This document shows positions 1 to 8,365 of a stretch of DNA of 23,987 nt, one piece after another. The stretch's first letter is position 1, and every line of letters begins with the position of its first letter. The notes beneath the pieces were generated by a model. It saw only the letters and a list, made by a program, of their open reading frames with translations. It was not told the DNA's origin and did no database searches. The translations under genes and the position numbers were made by a program. Origin of the DNA: Nostoc sp. GT001 (lineage in GTDB: Bacteria; Cyanobacteriota; Cyanobacteriia; Cyanobacteriales; Nostocaceae); NCBI RefSeq assembly GCF_030382115.1, contig NZ_JAUDRJ010000003.1:5649234-5673220 (forward strand). The letters run 5' to 3'.

Positions 1-374
1 CCCCCCTGGGGCATTGTAATTATACTGAAATTTCCACTAGCGCTGGTGCAAACCAAGCAAAACATTCTGCGCCAGACGAATCCATTAAAGTTCCACTATG
101 TACACAACTGCTCTGTAGTTACTTGTAAATGAGGGACTACAGAGAGGTGAAAAGTCAGATGCTATGAGTCTGCTAAATATTAAAGTTTGATGAATTTCTC
201 AAATTGCGTTGACTTATTGAGGTGGGTGTAAGAACATAGTCAGCGTCTTCGATGATGTTTTTGATCGGTAAAATTGAGTTTTCTACAAGATTGGGTGCAA
301 TAGAGAGTATATAAAGCAACATCATCAGCTAAACAATGTTCATCACGATCTCTATAATACGAAAAAGGTATTAA
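1..374. other. Gene-poor leader upstream of uppP
   Basis: I see no convincing gene in this stretch. A 21-codon minus-strand frame (20-85, ATG at 85) is the only short frame with a plausible start and it is weak. The last 25 bases hold a possible -10 box and ribosome binding site for uppP. Confidence 0.4.
353..358 (+). promoter_or_regulatory. Candidate -10 box for uppP
   Basis: TATAAT lies 22 bases upstream of the uppP ATG, followed by AAAAAGG (362-368) as a possible ribosome binding site. No convincing -35 hexamer sits 16-18 bases upstream, so this is a candidate only. If used, the mRNA leader would be very short. Confidence 0.25.
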
Positions 375-380
375 TTGTAT

Positions 381-1205
381 ATGGAGTTTATTCAAGCTTT
401 TATTTTAGGTATTGTTCAAGGTATTACAGAGTTTTTGCCAATCAGTAGTACCGCACATCTTCTGATTTTTACCAAGCTATTTGGTTGGAAAGAACTAGGT
501 TCTAAAGATTTTGTTGATGCAATTCAATTTGGCAGTGTTATAGCAATTGTAGGGTATTTTTGGTCGCTGATTTATAGTATTGTCAAAGGTGGAATCGAAG
601 CACTAAAAACTAAAGACTGGCAACGCGAAGAATGGAAAATTCTTGTCGGTATTGTAGTCGGAACACTGCCTGCTTTAATTTTCGGTTTCCTTTTAAAAGA
701 TATTTTACCTGAGAGTGCATTAATTATTGGCATCATGTCAATTATTATGGCACTTTTACTAGCTCTAGCAGAAAAAATTGGTACTCGCAAGCGAGGTTTT
801 GATTCATTGCAGATTCGGGATGGTATTTTAGTTGGATTGGGACAAACACTTGCTTTGATTCCGGGCGTTTCTCGTTCTGGCTCGACGTTAACGACTGCCT
901 TATTTTTAGGATTAGAACGCGATACAGCAGCAAAATTCTCCTTTTTGTTAGGGTTTCCAACTCTTACCATTGCGACCCTGTATAAAAGCCTGAAAATCTT
1001 CAAGTTGTTTCAAGAACACCAGTTGCCAGATAACATTGTTGGACTGTTAATTGTCGGAATTATTTCAACCTTTATTTTTTCCTACCTATCAATTGCATTT
1101 TTGATCAAATACTTAGCAACCAAAAACACTTTGATTTTCGTATGGTATAGATTAGCATTCGGTAGTGCGATCTTACTAGCGATCGCAGCAGGTTGGAAAG
1201 GATAA
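381..1205 (+). CDS. uppP: Undecaprenyl-diphosphate phosphatase (BacA/UppP)
   Basis: This integral membrane enzyme dephosphorylates undecaprenyl pyrophosphate, recycling the lipid carrier used for peptidoglycan and other envelope polymers. The N-terminus carries the family motif QGITEFLPISSTAHL and the middle carries IPGVSRSGST, which together hold the catalytic Glu, Ser and Arg residues. The rest is several hydrophobic helices, and about 274 residues is the normal family length. I chose the ATG at 381; an in-frame TTG at 375 would add two residues and has closer spacing to the AAAAAGG at 362-368, so the start is uncertain by two codons. The downstream gene is on the same strand but separated by an interspersed repeat. 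UppP is well recognised, and no key residue is missing. Confidence 0.95.
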   Translation: MEFIQAFILGIVQGITEFLPISSTAHLLIFTKLFGWKELGSKDFVDAIQFGSVIAIVGYFWSLIYSIVKGGIEALKTKDWQREEWKILVGIVVGTLPALIFGFLLKDILPESALIIGIMSIIMALLLALAEKIGTRKRGFDSLQIRDGILVGLGQTLALIPGVSRSGSTLTTALFLGLERDTAAKFSFLLGFPTLTIATLYKSLKIFKLFQEHQLPDNIVGLLIVGIISTFIFSYLSIAFLIKYLATKNTLIFVWYRLAFGSAILLAIAAGWKG

Positions 1206-1206
1206 T

Positions 1207-1337
1207 AGTCATTAGTCATTAGTCCAAAGTAAATGACTAATGCCCAATACTTCTCTACGAGAGGCTACGCCCGAAGCGAAGCTATGCCGCAGGCTTTACG
1301 ACTACGCTCAGTACAAGTGCCCAATGCCCCATTCCCC
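1207..1337. repeat. Interspersed repeat block between uppP and the radical-SAM gene
   Basis: The block starts with a tandem and inverted TAGTCAT / ATGACTA motif (about 1207-1242). It continues with the palindromic module CTCTACGAGAGGCTACG and ends with a GCCCAATGCCCCATTCCCC segment. The same modules recur elsewhere in the window (2969-2990, 12109-12130, 13360-13400). It reads open in the frame of the downstream gene, so gene callers may translate it as an N-terminal extension. Confidence 0.7.
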
Positions 1338-2663
1338 ATGACTACCATTCATCCTGCCCGAATTACCAAGGTTCTTCCAGACTCAATAGCCGCAGAGATT
1401 GGTTTTGAAGCTGGGGATGCGATCGTTGCAATCAATGGTACACGTCCCCGCGACTTAATTGATTATCAGTTTTTGTGTGCTGATGAAGTCTTGGAACTAG
1501 AAGTTTTAGACGCTACTGGGAAAACTCATAGCCTGGAAATCGAAAAAGATTACGACCAAGACTTGGGGCTAGAATTTGAAACTGCCCTATTTGATGGCTT
1601 AATTCAGTGCAATAACCGCTGTCCTTTTTGCTTTATCGACCAACAGCCACCAGGTAAGCGCACCAGCTTGTACTTTAAAGACGACGATTACCGCCTAAGC
1701 TTTTTGTACGGCTCTTATCTTACCCTGACCAATTTGCCAGAAAGAGAATGGCAGCGAATTGAACAAATGCGCTTATCTCCGTTGTATATTTCTGTTCATG
1801 CTACGGAGCCGGAAGTTAGAATTAGACTCCTGAAAAATCCCCGTGCGGGACAAATCTTGCAGCAACTCAAGTGGTTTCAAAAAAGACGGCTACAAATTCA
1901 TGCTCAAGTAGTTGTTTGCCCTGGTATAAATGATGGTGAACACCTAGAGCAAACCTTAAAAGACTTAGCATCCTTTCATACTGGTGAAGTGCCTACGGTG
2001 GCATCAGTGGCAGTTGTGCCAGTCGGATTGACAAGGTTTCGGCCTCCAGAAGACGAACTCATACCCGTAACCAAAGAAAAAGCGAAAGAAGTGATTTCTC
2101 AAGTGCGAATACTCTCGCAACAATTTCGCCAAAAGTTTTCCTCTAACGTCGCTTGGTTAGCTGATGAATGGTTTTTGATTGCAGGTGAGGAATTACCGAG
2201 CGAATCTGAATATGAAGAGTATCCCCAAATTGATAACGGTGTTGGTTCAATTCAGTTGTTTATCAAGCAATTTGCAGCCGCGGCAACAGAATTACTACCG
2301 CCAAAAGTTTATCCTCAGAGGACATTAACTTGGGTAGTAGGCAACGCAGTAGAAAACGCCTTTGAACCTATCTTGAAACGGTTAAATTCTGTTGAAGGAT
2401 TAAAAGTAAATATGCGTGCTTTATGTAGTGATTACTGGGGACAGAGTATCACTGTCACGGGATTACTAACGGGTCATGATTTGCTGTTGAACTTACAAGG
2501 GCAAGATTTGGGAGACGGAATTTTACTGCCAAATGTAATGCTTAAACATGGTGAATTAGTATTTTTAGATGATATGAGTATTGAAGAATTAGCCTGTAAA
2601 TTAGAGACAAAAATTTTACCAGTAGGAGGAGTTGAAGATTTGATCAACACCTGTATTCTTTAA
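1338..2663 (+). CDS. TIGR03279-type PDZ / radical-SAM DUF512 protein
   Basis: This is a cyanobacterial Fe-S protein of unknown substrate. Counting from the ATG at 1338 it has 441 residues: a PDZ-like segment at about 5-60 (ARITKVLPDSIAAEIGFEAG), then a radical-SAM-like CxxxCxxC cluster (CNNRCPFC, Cys 91, 95 and 98), followed by FIDQQPPGKR and a C-terminal DUF512 region. The Cys spacing matches a 4Fe-4S/SAM site. The frame is open back to an ATG at 1233, but those 35 extra codons are encoded by an interspersed repeat and look nothing like the family, so I prefer 1338. A good Shine-Dalgarno is not visible before either start. The role is unknown; the PDZ part suggests interaction with a peptide or protein C-terminus (inference). 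Confidence 0.85.
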   Translation: MTTIHPARITKVLPDSIAAEIGFEAGDAIVAINGTRPRDLIDYQFLCADEVLELEVLDATGKTHSLEIEKDYDQDLGLEFETALFDGLIQCNNRCPFCFIDQQPPGKRTSLYFKDDDYRLSFLYGSYLTLTNLPEREWQRIEQMRLSPLYISVHATEPEVRIRLLKNPRAGQILQQLKWFQKRRLQIHAQVVVCPGINDGEHLEQTLKDLASFHTGEVPTVASVAVVPVGLTRFRPPEDELIPVTKEKAKEVISQVRILSQQFRQKFSSNVAWLADEWFLIAGEELPSESEYEEYPQIDNGVGSIQLFIKQFAAAATELLPPKVYPQRTLTWVVGNAVENAFEPILKRLNSVEGLKVNMRALCSDYWGQSITVTGLLTGHDLLLNLQGQDLGDGILLPNVMLKHGELVFLDDMSIEELACKLETKILPVGGVEDLINTCIL

Positions 2664-2865
2664 GCTGTTTTTGTTAGCTCTTTAGTCTATAGCAGTTCCC
2701 CGGTAGATGAAGTACATATCAAAATCTCACTCCCAACCCCTATTCTTAACAAGGAAAGTTTGGGGGTGTGCTTATCTGTCATAAACATTTTTTCAATTGA
2801 TATAACTTCAACCCTTTCAAGTCAAACTATTTTTTTGTATTCAAACATTTGGATGTTAAATCCAA

Positions 2866-3028
2866 CGTGAGTTCGATGCACAGGATTTTGACCTCACCCC
2901 CAGCCCCTGTCCTAACAGGAGAGGGGAGCAAAAAGCCTAATTTTTCGTTGCTCCTCCCTCTCCTCTCTTCGAGACGCTTCGCGAACGCAGGAGAGGGAGG
3001 CTGGGTGGGTGAGGTCTGTCGAATTCAC
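2866..3028. repeat. MITE-like palindromic element with 11-bp flanking direct repeat
   Basis: The ends are imperfect inverted repeats (CGTGAGTTCGA at 2866 and TCGAATTCAC ending at 3028, 9 of 10 matching). Inner arms continue the hairpin: ACCTCACCCCCAGCCC on the left against GGCTGGGTGGGTGAGGT on the right. The element is bracketed by the direct repeat GTTAAATCCAA (2855-2865 and 3029-3039), which looks like a target-site duplication. No protein is encoded beyond an accidental open frame. Confidence 0.7.
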
Positions 3029-3055
3029 GTTAAATCCAAAATTGAGAAACTTTAA

Positions 3056-3160
3056 TTATAGCAACGGACAGGGAGCTTAGGACAGCAATAAAATCACAAA
3101 GTACGCTGTTGAAGACGCGTTTCCCGCAAACTGTCCTAACGGCTTTGGCGACTGCTATAA
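3056..3160. repeat. Short palindromic element (TTATAGCA ends)
   Basis: The outer inverted repeats are TTATAGCA (3056-3063) and TGCTATAA (3153-3160). An inner perfect pair, TTAGGACAG (3077-3085) and CTGTCCTAA (3131-3139), forms a second stem. Size and structure suggest a non-coding mobile palindrome like its neighbours. Confidence 0.6.
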
Positions 3161-3414
3161 ATATAAAAATATTGCTTACTTTTACATCAATGCGATTCAC
3201 ATAAAAGTTATTGGTGTAGACAATTGGTCTTTCTAGATGCGATAAATTGCGTCTCTACATCAATGTGGGCTTATATGAACTTGATTGACTTTTACAGTTA
3301 ATAAATTTCGGTGATTGTAATTGCGACTGTTGAAATTATTGTCTTATCCTATCTAAAATTTTCTAGAAAAGCTCATGAGAAATTATTGTTAGTTTAACTC
3401 TGGCGATCGTCAAG

Positions 3415-3553
3415 AGTAATACTAAATCTGCCTTCATCCGCCAACCCCTTCTCCCAAAATTGTGAGAAAAGGAGCCGATCTAATTTCAAAGTCACTCTCC
3501 CAAGCTTGAGAGAGGGATTTAGGGTGAGGACTTTAAGATGCGCTAGTATTACT
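3415..3553. repeat. Palindromic element with AGTAATACTA ends
   Basis: Perfect 10-bp terminal inverted repeats, AGTAATACTA (3415-3424) and TAGTATTACT (3544-3553), enclose a segment with internal complementary pieces (CTTCTCCCAAAATTGTGAG against CTCTCCCAAGCTTGAGAG). There is no coding capacity. Confidence 0.65.
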
Positions 3554-3987
3554 TTTTTAACTCACAAAAATCCTGAAAAACAGATAATTAGAACAAGAGT
3601 GGCATTTTTTATTTTAGGTTGAAGTGAAAACTCTCTGCAATTACGCAAAAGCCTATGGGAATTGGTAAATGCAAAATTTTCTAAAACCTAGTCACCGATA
3701 GAATTAAATTCACAATGTAATAGCTAACAATTTCTATAGAATCGCCTGGGCAATTTGAGTATCCATCTTGGCATTTTTTACTGCTTTTGATAGGCTAGAT
3801 TGATGAAAGTCATTCACTAAGTACTTCTACGAGAAGCTTATAGGAATCTACTTTATTTTTGAAAAGCCAAAGATTAGGTTTACTTAATCCAAGAGAGAAT
3901 ATCAGTAAACTTACTAGGATAAAGCTAGAGTCCTATATTATGTACTAATGAATTATGACTAATAACTAAATTAATTAATAATGAAGT

Positions 3988-3993
3988 GAGGAG
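3988..3993 (+). promoter_or_regulatory. Ribosome binding site fixing a GTG start
   Basis: GAGGAG ends six bases before the GTG at 4000. This strong Shine-Dalgarno match supports GTG as the start of the GHL10-type gene, and no nearby ATG competes in that frame. Confidence 0.6.
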
Positions 3994-3999
3994 TCACTG

Positions 4000-6810
4000 G
4001 TGAAGTATCAGGAAAACCAAAAAGATATAAGTTTAAAAATTAAAAAAGCTAGAAAATTATTTATTTTAAGTTGTGAAATTGTAGTTTTAAGTTTTTTGAG
4101 TATTTTGCCAGTAACGGCGGCGACTGAAGAACCCGTATTGAGTGTAGTGTATGGGCAAGAAAATGCAAATCAATGGAAAGGGATAAGCGATCGCTTACAG
4201 ACAATAGGGGTGAAATATTGTGTAATTTCCCTAAATGATGTTAAGAGTGGGGCAGATTGGGGCAATCGCCGGGTATTATTTTTGCCAAATGTTGAGACAT
4301 TAACACCAACTCAAGCGATCGCTCTAGAAGAATGGATGAGTAAGGGAGGGCGTTTGATTGCTAGTGGCCCTGTAGGTAGTTTGTCATCGCCAGGAGTACG
4401 ACAGTTATTGCGATCGCTCTTGGGAGGTTATTGGGGATTCAGCCTTAGTGACACAGAACAGATTCAAGCTGCAAAAACCAAGATCCCAGGATGGGCAAAT
4501 CAAACTGGACTCTTTGGTAAAGTACGCGGCGGCGTTGTGATTCCTAACGATATGGGCGCTGAATCTCCTGCTGTTTGGAATTCCAAAGATAATCCGGCCG
4601 CAGTCGTGACAACTGAGCGTTCTACCTTTTTGGGCTGGCGCTGGGGAACAGATACAGCCTCAGCAGCCGAGTTGGATAATGCCTGGTTAAAAACTACTAT
4701 CAATCACTATTTGACAGCACTAGCGCCATCAAATCGGACAAAAAAAATACCAGGAGGTTCCCAAAGCTGCTCTACGACTGTGGCTGCTGCGCCAATGGGG
4801 CAGGGGAGCAGGGGGGCGGAGGGGCAGGGGGGCAGAGGGGCAGGGGGGCAGGGGGGCGGTTCATCTCTCTCGTCTCCTCCTAAAACTGCGACTGTTCCCA
4901 TACCTAGATCGCTGCCTATGGTCAAACCCCCAAGTTCTCAGGAGGCTATTGACCAATTAGAACAAGCGGTGCGTTTGGATGTTGCACCCAACTCCAATGA
5001 GCCGATTGATAACAGGCAAGCGATCGCTCTCCAACAAGAGCTAGAAAATCTGATTGGTCGAGTGGAAAGCGCTCATTTAGCGGTGTTAGCTGATGCGGCT
5101 AATGTTGGCGAAACAATATCTGGGGAGAAGCAGTTTTCTAGGGATTTAAACACTCCCCAGTCTGTCAAAGAACAGCCAATACAATTAGCCTCAACCAAAC
5201 TGGGGGCGCTAGCCATAAGTAAAGACCAAGCTTTAGCACAAGCAAGGCTAATTGCCAAAAATTTACCCCAGTTGATTGCTCAAAAAAACTACGCTTTGGC
5301 TCGTCAGCAATGGCTAGCCGCTAAAACGACTTTGTGGCAGCAGTTCCCTGTCGATCGGAAGCTAGCTCAACCAGAAATTCGCGCAGTTTGGTTAGATCGG
5401 GGGACGATTGTTCGTGCTGGTAGTAAGGCGGGACTGGCACAGATTTTTGATCGCCTCGCCCAAGCCGGGATTAATACCGTCTTTTTTGAAACTGTTAACG
5501 CTGGCTATCCAATTTATCCGAGCCAAGTCGCCAAAGAGCAAAACCCATTAATTCGTGGGTGGGACCCACTGGAAGAGGCGGTGAAATTAGCCCATGAGCG
5601 AGACATGGAATTACACGCTTGGGTTTGGACTTTTGCTGCTGGCAATCAACGTCATAACGAAATTCTCAACCTTAATCCTACTTATCCAGGGCCAGTACTG
5701 GCGGCTCATCCCGATTGGGCAAACTACGATAACCTGGGCAACATGATTCCCGTTGGTCAAAGCAAGCCATTCTTCGATCCAGCCAACCCCGAAGTGCGGC
5801 AATACTTGCTCAAGCTGTATGAGGAAATTGTCACTAAATATAAGGTGGATGGTCTACAGCTAGACTACATTCGCTACCCTTTCCAAGACCCATCAGCAGG
5901 TCGAACTTATGGCTATGGGAAAGCTGCAAGAGCGCAATTTCAGCAACTTACTGGTGTAGATCCAGTGAATATTTCTCCTAGCCAAGCAGACTTGTGGCAA
6001 AAATGGACAAAATTTCGCACCGAGCAAGTTGATAGCTTTGTCGCTCAAGTATCACAGCAATTGCGACAAAAGCAACCGAATTTGATTTTGTCGGTTGCAG
6101 TATTTCCTTTGCCAGAACAAGAGCGGATTCAGAAAATTCAACAAAATTGGGAAACTTGGGCAAGGCAGGGGGATGTAGATTTAATTGTTCCCATGACTTA
6201 TGCTCTCGATACTTCTCGGTTTCAACGACTGGCCCAACCCTGGATTGCCTCTAAACAATTAGGAGCTACCTTGTTGGTGCCGGGAATTCGCTTACTTTCT
6301 TTGCCAACCATCGGGGCATTCGATCAACTCCAGTTGGTAAGGGACTTGCCAGTTAGCGGTTATGCACTATTTGCCGCAGAAAATTTTAGCAACGATCTCC
6401 AAAAAATCTTTAGTAGCACCCAAGGTAGGATTCAATCCACAACAAGTGAACCGATTCCTCACCGCCAGCCTTTTCAAACTGCCGCCATCCGTTACACCGC
6501 GCTACAACGAGAATGGAAATTTGTTTTCCAAAATGACCAACGACAAAGGTCATCTCAGAAAATTTCAGATTTTAACAACCAGGCAGAAGTTTTACGCAGC
6601 GCTTTAAATCAACTGGCAGCTTCACCTTCTGCTAGTAAGTTACTAGTGGCGAGAGCCTCTCTAACTCGGTTCCAGTCTCAATTCCGGGTATTGATGAGCC
6701 AAGAAATTAAGTCGAATTCCTATCAAGTCAAAGTTTGGGAAAATCGACTCGTAACTATAGAAAGGCTATTACGTTATGGCGAACGGCGGGTGCAGTTGCG
6801 TCCTTTGTGA
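4000..6810 (+). CDS. Exported GHL10-type (DUF187) glycosyl-hydrolase-like protein
   Basis: A 936-residue protein starting at GTG with a good GAGGAG site. An N-terminal hydrophobic stretch (about residues 20-41, ending LPVTAA) reads as a signal peptide or anchor. Residues about 45-150 (starting LSVVYGQENANQWKGI) resemble a glutamine-amidotransferase-like or DUF4350-type fold (tentative). Residues about 264-287 are a Gly/Gln-rich tract made by an inserted G-rich DNA repeat. From about 455 to 800 is the GHL10 TIM-barrel (PEIRAVWLDRG at the start, then HAWVWTFAAGNQ and DGLQLDYIRYPFQDP, the acid-rich active-site strand). The last 130 residues are helical and unassigned. The family is thought to act on polysaccharide or peptidoglycan-like glycans outside the membrane; the substrate is unknown. 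It appears monocistronic. Confidence 0.85.
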   Translation: MKYQENQKDISLKIKKARKLFILSCEIVVLSFLSILPVTAATEEPVLSVVYGQENANQWKGISDRLQTIGVKYCVISLNDVKSGADWGNRRVLFLPNVETLTPTQAIALEEWMSKGGRLIASGPVGSLSSPGVRQLLRSLLGGYWGFSLSDTEQIQAAKTKIPGWANQTGLFGKVRGGVVIPNDMGAESPAVWNSKDNPAAVVTTERSTFLGWRWGTDTASAAELDNAWLKTTINHYLTALAPSNRTKKIPGGSQSCSTTVAAAPMGQGSRGAEGQGGRGAGGQGGGSSLSSPPKTATVPIPRSLPMVKPPSSQEAIDQLEQAVRLDVAPNSNEPIDNRQAIALQQELENLIGRVESAHLAVLADAANVGETISGEKQFSRDLNTPQSVKEQPIQLASTKLGALAISKDQALAQARLIAKNLPQLIAQKNYALARQQWLAAKTTLWQQFPVDRKLAQPEIRAVWLDRGTIVRAGSKAGLAQIFDRLAQAGINTVFFETVNAGYPIYPSQVAKEQNPLIRGWDPLEEAVKLAHERDMELHAWVWTFAAGNQRHNEILNLNPTYPGPVLAAHPDWANYDNLGNMIPVGQSKPFFDPANPEVRQYLLKLYEEIVTKYKVDGLQLDYIRYPFQDPSAGRTYGYGKAARAQFQQLTGVDPVNISPSQADLWQKWTKFRTEQVDSFVAQVSQQLRQKQPNLILSVAVFPLPEQERIQKIQQNWETWARQGDVDLIVPMTYALDTSRFQRLAQPWIASKQLGATLLVPGIRLLSLPTIGAFDQLQLVRDLPVSGYALFAAENFSNDLQKIFSSTQGRIQSTTSEPIPHRQPFQTAAIRYTALQREWKFVFQNDQRQRSSQKISDFNNQAEVLRSALNQLAASPSASKLLVARASLTRFQSQFRVLMSQEIKSNSYQVKVWENRLVTIERLLRYGERRVQLRPL
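4792..4861. repeat. G-rich GGGGCAG repeat inside the GHL10 gene
   Basis: About ten short units of GGGGCAG or GGGGGGCAG type run through the reading frame without breaking it. The same unit occurs in non-coding positions at 12030-12086 and, inverted, at 13420-13510. In protein it gives a Gly/Gln/Arg/Ala linker between the first domain and the rest. Confidence 0.75.
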
Positions 6811-7175
6811 AGAGGCAGAGGCGGGGAGCAGGGGAGAAATCAATTCAAAATTCAAAATTGAAGATTCAATCCCAATGCCCAATGCTTAATACCCAACTAG
6901 CTGGATATAAGCTAGTTTGTAATTCTTAACACACTTTTTGTAGTGTTTGTATCCCAAATATTACTACTTGTTTAGGAATGAGAATTAAATAACATCGACT
7001 TTTGTAGGTTGGGTTGAGGCACGAAACCCAACGCCCCAGAGATGTTGGGTTTCACAGACTCAACCCAACCTACACAGGTTATTAAATCCACGATCCTTAG
7101 TGTCAAAATATTGGAAAATACTTAGATAAGCAGCTTTAGATAACTATTATTTGATGATAGCTATCGTGAAAATCT
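6811..7175. other. Intergenic repeats downstream of the GHL10 gene
   Basis: No gene is seen. The left part has G-rich and CCCAATGCCCAATGC interspersed repeat pieces (about 6811-6890). The right part holds the hairpin at 7004-7073, listed separately. Confidence 0.5.
7004..7073. repeat. GTAGGTTGGGTT hairpin repeat
   Basis: The long inverted repeat GTAGGTTGGGTTGAG / CTCAACCCAACCTAC encloses a second pair, GAAACCCAAC / GTTGGGTTTC. This motif is a familiar multicopy intergenic palindrome of filamentous cyanobacteria. It could act as a terminator-like stem, but it lacks a T-run. Confidence 0.7.
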
Positions 7176-8334
7176 ATGCAAGCTTTACCTCAGCTCATCA
7201 GGCTACAAAGCTTAGAGTTAAGAATTGACTGTTTGCTCCTGATGGTTGTGTTAAAAACATCACTATTAGAGTAGATGCTATTTCTACAACGGGCTACGCT
7301 TATGCACTGATGTAGCACGGGGTAAAAGTATCTTGTTTTTTCATCTTCGCAGATAGTAGTGTCCTTCACAAAGCATGATATGGTACTGTTTGTAGCTTCT
7401 GGAACTAGCTTGAAAACAGCCAATACTTTTGAAGTTATGCATATCTTAGTCATGACATTGAACATGTTAGAATTTTCGGAAATAGTCTCAGTGCTATCAC
7501 GGTTATACCAGCAGCAGTTGGAACTACTTCTAGTTGTAGCTAAGCAAAGTAATATTACCGACAATATTACTCCTGAAAGTATCTGTATCTGTCAAGCACT
7601 GGCACAAAAAACAGAGAAAACTAGAGGTAATGCTAGTATTGATTCCTTTGAGGTAGAACATCAGATTTTCATTGAGAGACAATTACTCAAGTCCCAATGG
7701 TTACTAGCACGCGCTATAGTACGTAAAGCTACGACAGGCAAATACACTCACTTCATTGAAGTTTATGAGGAAGATTTGGACTTGTACCGTAAGTCTAATA
7801 GGATAATGCAAATCAATACGCCCAAATATCACATAATCATGACTGAAATGTTGAATGATGTGTTGATTATCGGCCAGTTAGAAGTAGGAAAATTAGAGTG
7901 TAAAGCAACATCCTTCAATTTAGTTGAACATAGCCAAGAATCGCCAGAACAAATACAGATGAATCTGGGCTATCGGCGCTTGATTTTTTTCACCAGTCAA
8001 TATAAATTTGTAACCTGCTGCATCGATGAAAAACTGCTGGTACACATTTTGACTAACTTGTTTTCAAATGCGATTAAATATTTCTCCTTTGATGGCATTT
8101 TTAAGTTTAATCTTCTTATTCAAGATAGACAAACTGCATTTGAAGTTAAAAATTTGCAGGATTGGGATTTTCCAAGGATGTATAGTGTATTTTATTGAAT
8201 CATTTTATCACACTATAAATGGTGTTATTATACTAAATAGCGTATTAAAAATGGCATTTTTAAAAAAGTGTGTAGATATCTCCAAAAGTAAAATGTTTAT
8301 TATCAATATAATGACATTTGTAATAAATATTTAG
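7176..8334 (+). pseudogene. Decayed CBS-domain sensor histidine kinase
   Basis: The reading frame from ATG 7176 begins LELRIDCLLLMV, matching the start of tandem CBS domains in Nostoc-type sensor kinases. It is broken by TAG (7272), TGA (7308) and TAA (7323). It then stays open from 7326 to about 8160: CBS remnants (FTKHDMVLFVASGTSL, VMHILVMTLNMLEFSEIVSV), the end of the dimerisation domain (MLNDVLIIGQLEVGKLE) and an N-box (DEKLLVHILTNLFSNAIKY). The phospho-accepting H-box is gone. Near 8160 the homology moves one frame (RIGIFQ, then ESFYHT and AFLKKCVDISKSKMF), with the G1 and G2 ATP-binding boxes eroded, to a TAG at 8332. It cannot be a working kinase. The intact regulator 31 bases downstream was probably its partner. 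Confidence 0.8.
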
Positions 8335-8365
8335 GATGTTGCTATTTATAAACATGAGGTAATTT

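Larger units (their letters stand above)
2664..3999. other. 1.3-kb gene-free interval filled with palindromic repeats
   Basis: I see no credible gene here. The interval holds three MITE-like palindromes (2866-3028, 3056-3160, 3415-3553) and a short hairpin, AGATGCGATAAATTGCGTCTCT, near 3235-3257. From 3554 to about 3980 it is AT-rich with nothing recognisable until the ribosome binding site of the next gene. Confidence 0.6.

Noticed and set aside
572..1003. 143-codon minus-strand frame opposite uppP
   Set aside because: It is antisense to a well-supported membrane enzyme, has basic, unstructured composition and no recognisable motif.
2849..3055. 68-codon open frame on +
   Set aside because: It lies almost wholly inside the MITE-like palindrome at 2866-3028, and its composition (Pro/Gly/Arg from the arms) is that of a repeat.
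8068..8334. Separate 88-residue protein on +
   Set aside because: Its second half is the frameshifted end of the histidine kinase (KKCVDISKSK), so it is part of the pseudogene rather than a gene.
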